DNA of 15,327 nucleotides from an uncultured bacterium (GTDB lineage Bacteria > Pseudomonadota > Gammaproteobacteria > Burkholderiales > Burkholderiaceae_E): assembly GCA_903864485.1 (NCBI GenBank), contig CAIPGD010000438.1, forward strand, positions 1 through 15,327. The letters run 5' to 3'. Below are positions 14,152 to 15,327 of this stretch, piece after piece. Every line of letters begins with the position of its first letter. Within the stretch, counting starts at the first letter, position 1. A program made the translations under genes and the position numbers. The notes below the pieces were generated by a model that was given only the letters and a program-made list of their open reading frames with translations, had not been told where the DNA came from and made no database searches.

Positions 14152-14949
14152 ATGGGCCCACAGGGCTTCTCCACCGAGGGCTTAGTCACTCTCGCAGTCG
14201 ATTGGTCCGGGGTACAGACGCCGATTGGCTGGGTCGAGCCCGCGATTGTGGCGCTATGGATCACCAAATGCGGACCGCCCGGTGCTTTCGACGCCCGGGC
14301 CTTGCGCCCAACGCTCGTCGTTACAGCGGACCCGCTGTTGTTTACAACCGTGGCGCGTGCGGCCTTGGCTCAAGGCATGCTGACCGGTTGGCGCGATGAG
14401 CTGTTCGACGTCATCATTCCAAGTAGCGGGCAGCGGATTTTTACGCTTGAGCGATCCGCTTTTCGCTTGTTCGGACTTCAGAGCCAAGCCGCCCAGTTAA
14501 TTGGTTATCGGCCGGATGGTGCGGTCTGGGTTGCCCGTCGAAGCGCCTCGAAGGCCATCGATCCGGGCCTGCTGGATACCCTGGTAGGCGGTGGCGTTAG
14601 TGCAGGCGAGAGCCCGACCCAGACGCTATGGCGCGAGGCGGGTGAGGAAGCGGGTTTGACGCCCGACCAAATAGCGCGTGCGGTTGGCTGCAGCGAGTTC
14701 GAGCTTTGGCGTCGGGTCGCGCCAGGTGTTCAGCATGAACGGGTCACGGTGTTCACATTGGTGGTCGACCCGGATTGGATTCCGGTGAATTCCGACGGCG
14801 AGGTCGAGTCATTTCTTTGCCTCGATCCGATCGCGCTTGAGCAGAGCCTGGCGGACGGCGAGTTTGCTTATGAGGCCGCGCTCAGCATTCGGGCGGCACA
14901 GGCTGCTCGGGCGGCACAGGTCAGGTTGAGAAGCCATGGCGAACTCTGA
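14152..14949 (+). CDS. NUDIX hydrolase with DUF4743-like N-terminal region
   Basis: 265 residues. The NUDIX box is complete at residues 147-169: G147, E153, then REAGEEAGL (161-169), matching Gx5Ex7REUxEExGU. It therefore should hydrolyse a nucleoside diphosphate linked to another group, using Mg2+. The preceding part (1-110, with FDVIIPSSGQRIFTLERSAFRLFG) resembles the DUF4743 region seen in a group of NUDIX proteins related to fungal thiamine-pyrophosphate-acting enzymes. This suggests, but does not prove, a thiamine-phosphate type substrate. The ATG at 14152 lies 25 bases after yidC and has no evident Shine-Dalgarno sequence. The gene runs 14 bases into mnmE. An 18-bp tandem duplication near the end gives RAAQAARAAQ. 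Confidence 0.88.
   Translation: MGPQGFSTEGLVTLAVDWSGVQTPIGWVEPAIVALWITKCGPPGAFDARALRPTLVVTADPLLFTTVARAALAQGMLTGWRDELFDVIIPSSGQRIFTLERSAFRLFGLQSQAAQLIGYRPDGAVWVARRSASKAIDPGLLDTLVGGGVSAGESPTQTLWREAGEEAGLTPDQIARAVGCSEFELWRRVAPGVQHERVTVFTLVVDPDWIPVNSDGEVESFLCLDPIALEQSLADGEFAYEAALSIRAAQAARAAQVRLRSHGEL
14890..14921 (+). repeat. 18-bp tandem duplication near the end of the NUDIX gene
   Basis: CGGGCGGCACAGGCTGCT (14890-14907) is followed by CGGGCGGCACAGGT (14908-14921). Six codons per unit, giving RAAQAA then RAAQV. It lies immediately upstream of the mnmE start, where it may also affect mnmE translation. Confidence 0.8.
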
Positions 14950-15327
14950 TCGCGACCCCATTGCGGCGATTGCGACCGCGTCTGGACGTGGTGGGATTGG
15001 CGTGATTCGGATCAGTGGTCAGCGCTTGGCCGACTTTGCCCAGGTCTTCTGCGCCCGGCAAACGCTCGGTCGACCCTTAGTGGCGCGCCATGCAACGCTC
15101 GTGCATTGGCGTGATGCCAGAGGCGAACCGATTGACCGCGGAATCATGCTTTGGTTCGCCGCACCGCATTCGTATACTGGCGAGGATGTGATCGAGTTGC
15201 AAGGCCATGGCGGGCCCGTGGTGATGGGGCAATTGTTGGCCCGGGTGCTTGAACTTGGTCGCACGCACGCGCCTGGTCTGCGCCTGGCCGAACCCGGTGA
15301 ATTTACCCGCCGCGCGTTCCTGAATGG
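14936..15327 (+). CDS. mnmE: tRNA modification GTPase MnmE, N-terminal part (cut by window edge)
   Basis: 130 codons visible of about 450. The protein begins MANSDRDPIAAIATASGRGG and continues with IGVIRISG, SYTGEDVIELQGHGG and LAEPGEFTRRAFLNG, the N-terminal tetrahydrofolate-binding domain of MnmE (TrmE). With MnmG it makes the 5-carboxymethylaminomethyl group on wobble uridine of certain tRNAs. The GTPase domain lies beyond the right edge. The ATG at 14936 is within the last five codons of the NUDIX gene, so the two are probably translationally coupled. Confidence 0.97.
   Translation, partial: MANSDRDPIAAIATASGRGGIGVIRISGQRLADFAQVFCARQTLGRPLVARHATLVHWRDARGEPIDRGIMLWFAAPHSYTGEDVIELQGHGGPVVMGQLLARVLELGRTHAPGLRLAEPGEFTRRAFLN

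Overview
This window holds the chromosomal replication-origin neighbourhood of a betaproteobacterium, most likely of the order Burkholderiales. The reasons are the arrangement (dnaA-dnaN-gyrB leaving in one direction, rpmH-rnpA-yidD-yidC-mnmE leaving in the other), the sequence character of DnaA, GyrB and YidC, and the fairly GC-rich base composition. The genus cannot be fixed from the sequence alone. There are no rRNA or tRNA genes, no insertion sequences, no CRISPR array, and no gene-free stretch longer than about 225 bases.

Left part (minus strand, 11182 down to 1): dnaA, dnaN and gyrB encode the initiator, the sliding clamp and the gyrase B subunit. Close behind gyrB follow four accessory genes on the same strand: an MFS exporter with an added C-terminal ABM-like domain, a Tas-type aldo/keto reductase, an MsbA-type ABC half-exporter, and a four-carbon sugar-acid kinase (OtnK/DUF1537) that runs off the window. 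From dnaN onward every gap is 27 bases or less, one junction is a TGATG overlap, and no terminator is visible. This looks like a replication operon with a transport and sugar-acid cargo attached.

Origin region: the 224-base dnaA-dnaN gap has an AT-rich block, a run of TAA/TAG triplets resembling DnaA-trios, a GGGG, a 12-base palindrome and three DnaA-box-like sites, two of them sharing CCTGTGGACA exactly 32 bases apart. The dnaA-rpmH gap holds one perfect DnaA box (TTATCCACA). That box lies over the -35 of a plausible dnaA promoter, next to a strong divergent rpmH promoter.

Right part (plus strand, 11341 to the end): rpmH, rnpA, yidD, yidC, a NUDIX hydrolase with a DUF4743-like N-terminal part, and the start of mnmE. 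The genes are packed, with a 4-base overlap at rnpA-yidD and 14 bases at NUDIX-mnmE. The exception is a 161-base rpmH-rnpA gap.

The most unusual feature is a recurring pattern of short tandem duplications. They occur inside otnK (12 and 18 bases), the ABC exporter (12), the MFS tail (9), rnpA (12, four near-perfect copies) and the NUDIX gene (18), always in multiples of three and in loops or tails. In the non-coding rpmH-rnpA gap the unit is instead 11 bases. The highly conserved dnaN and rpmH show none that I could find. rnpA is also odd in having no ATG or GTG start, no clear ribosome-binding site and a long loop insertion.
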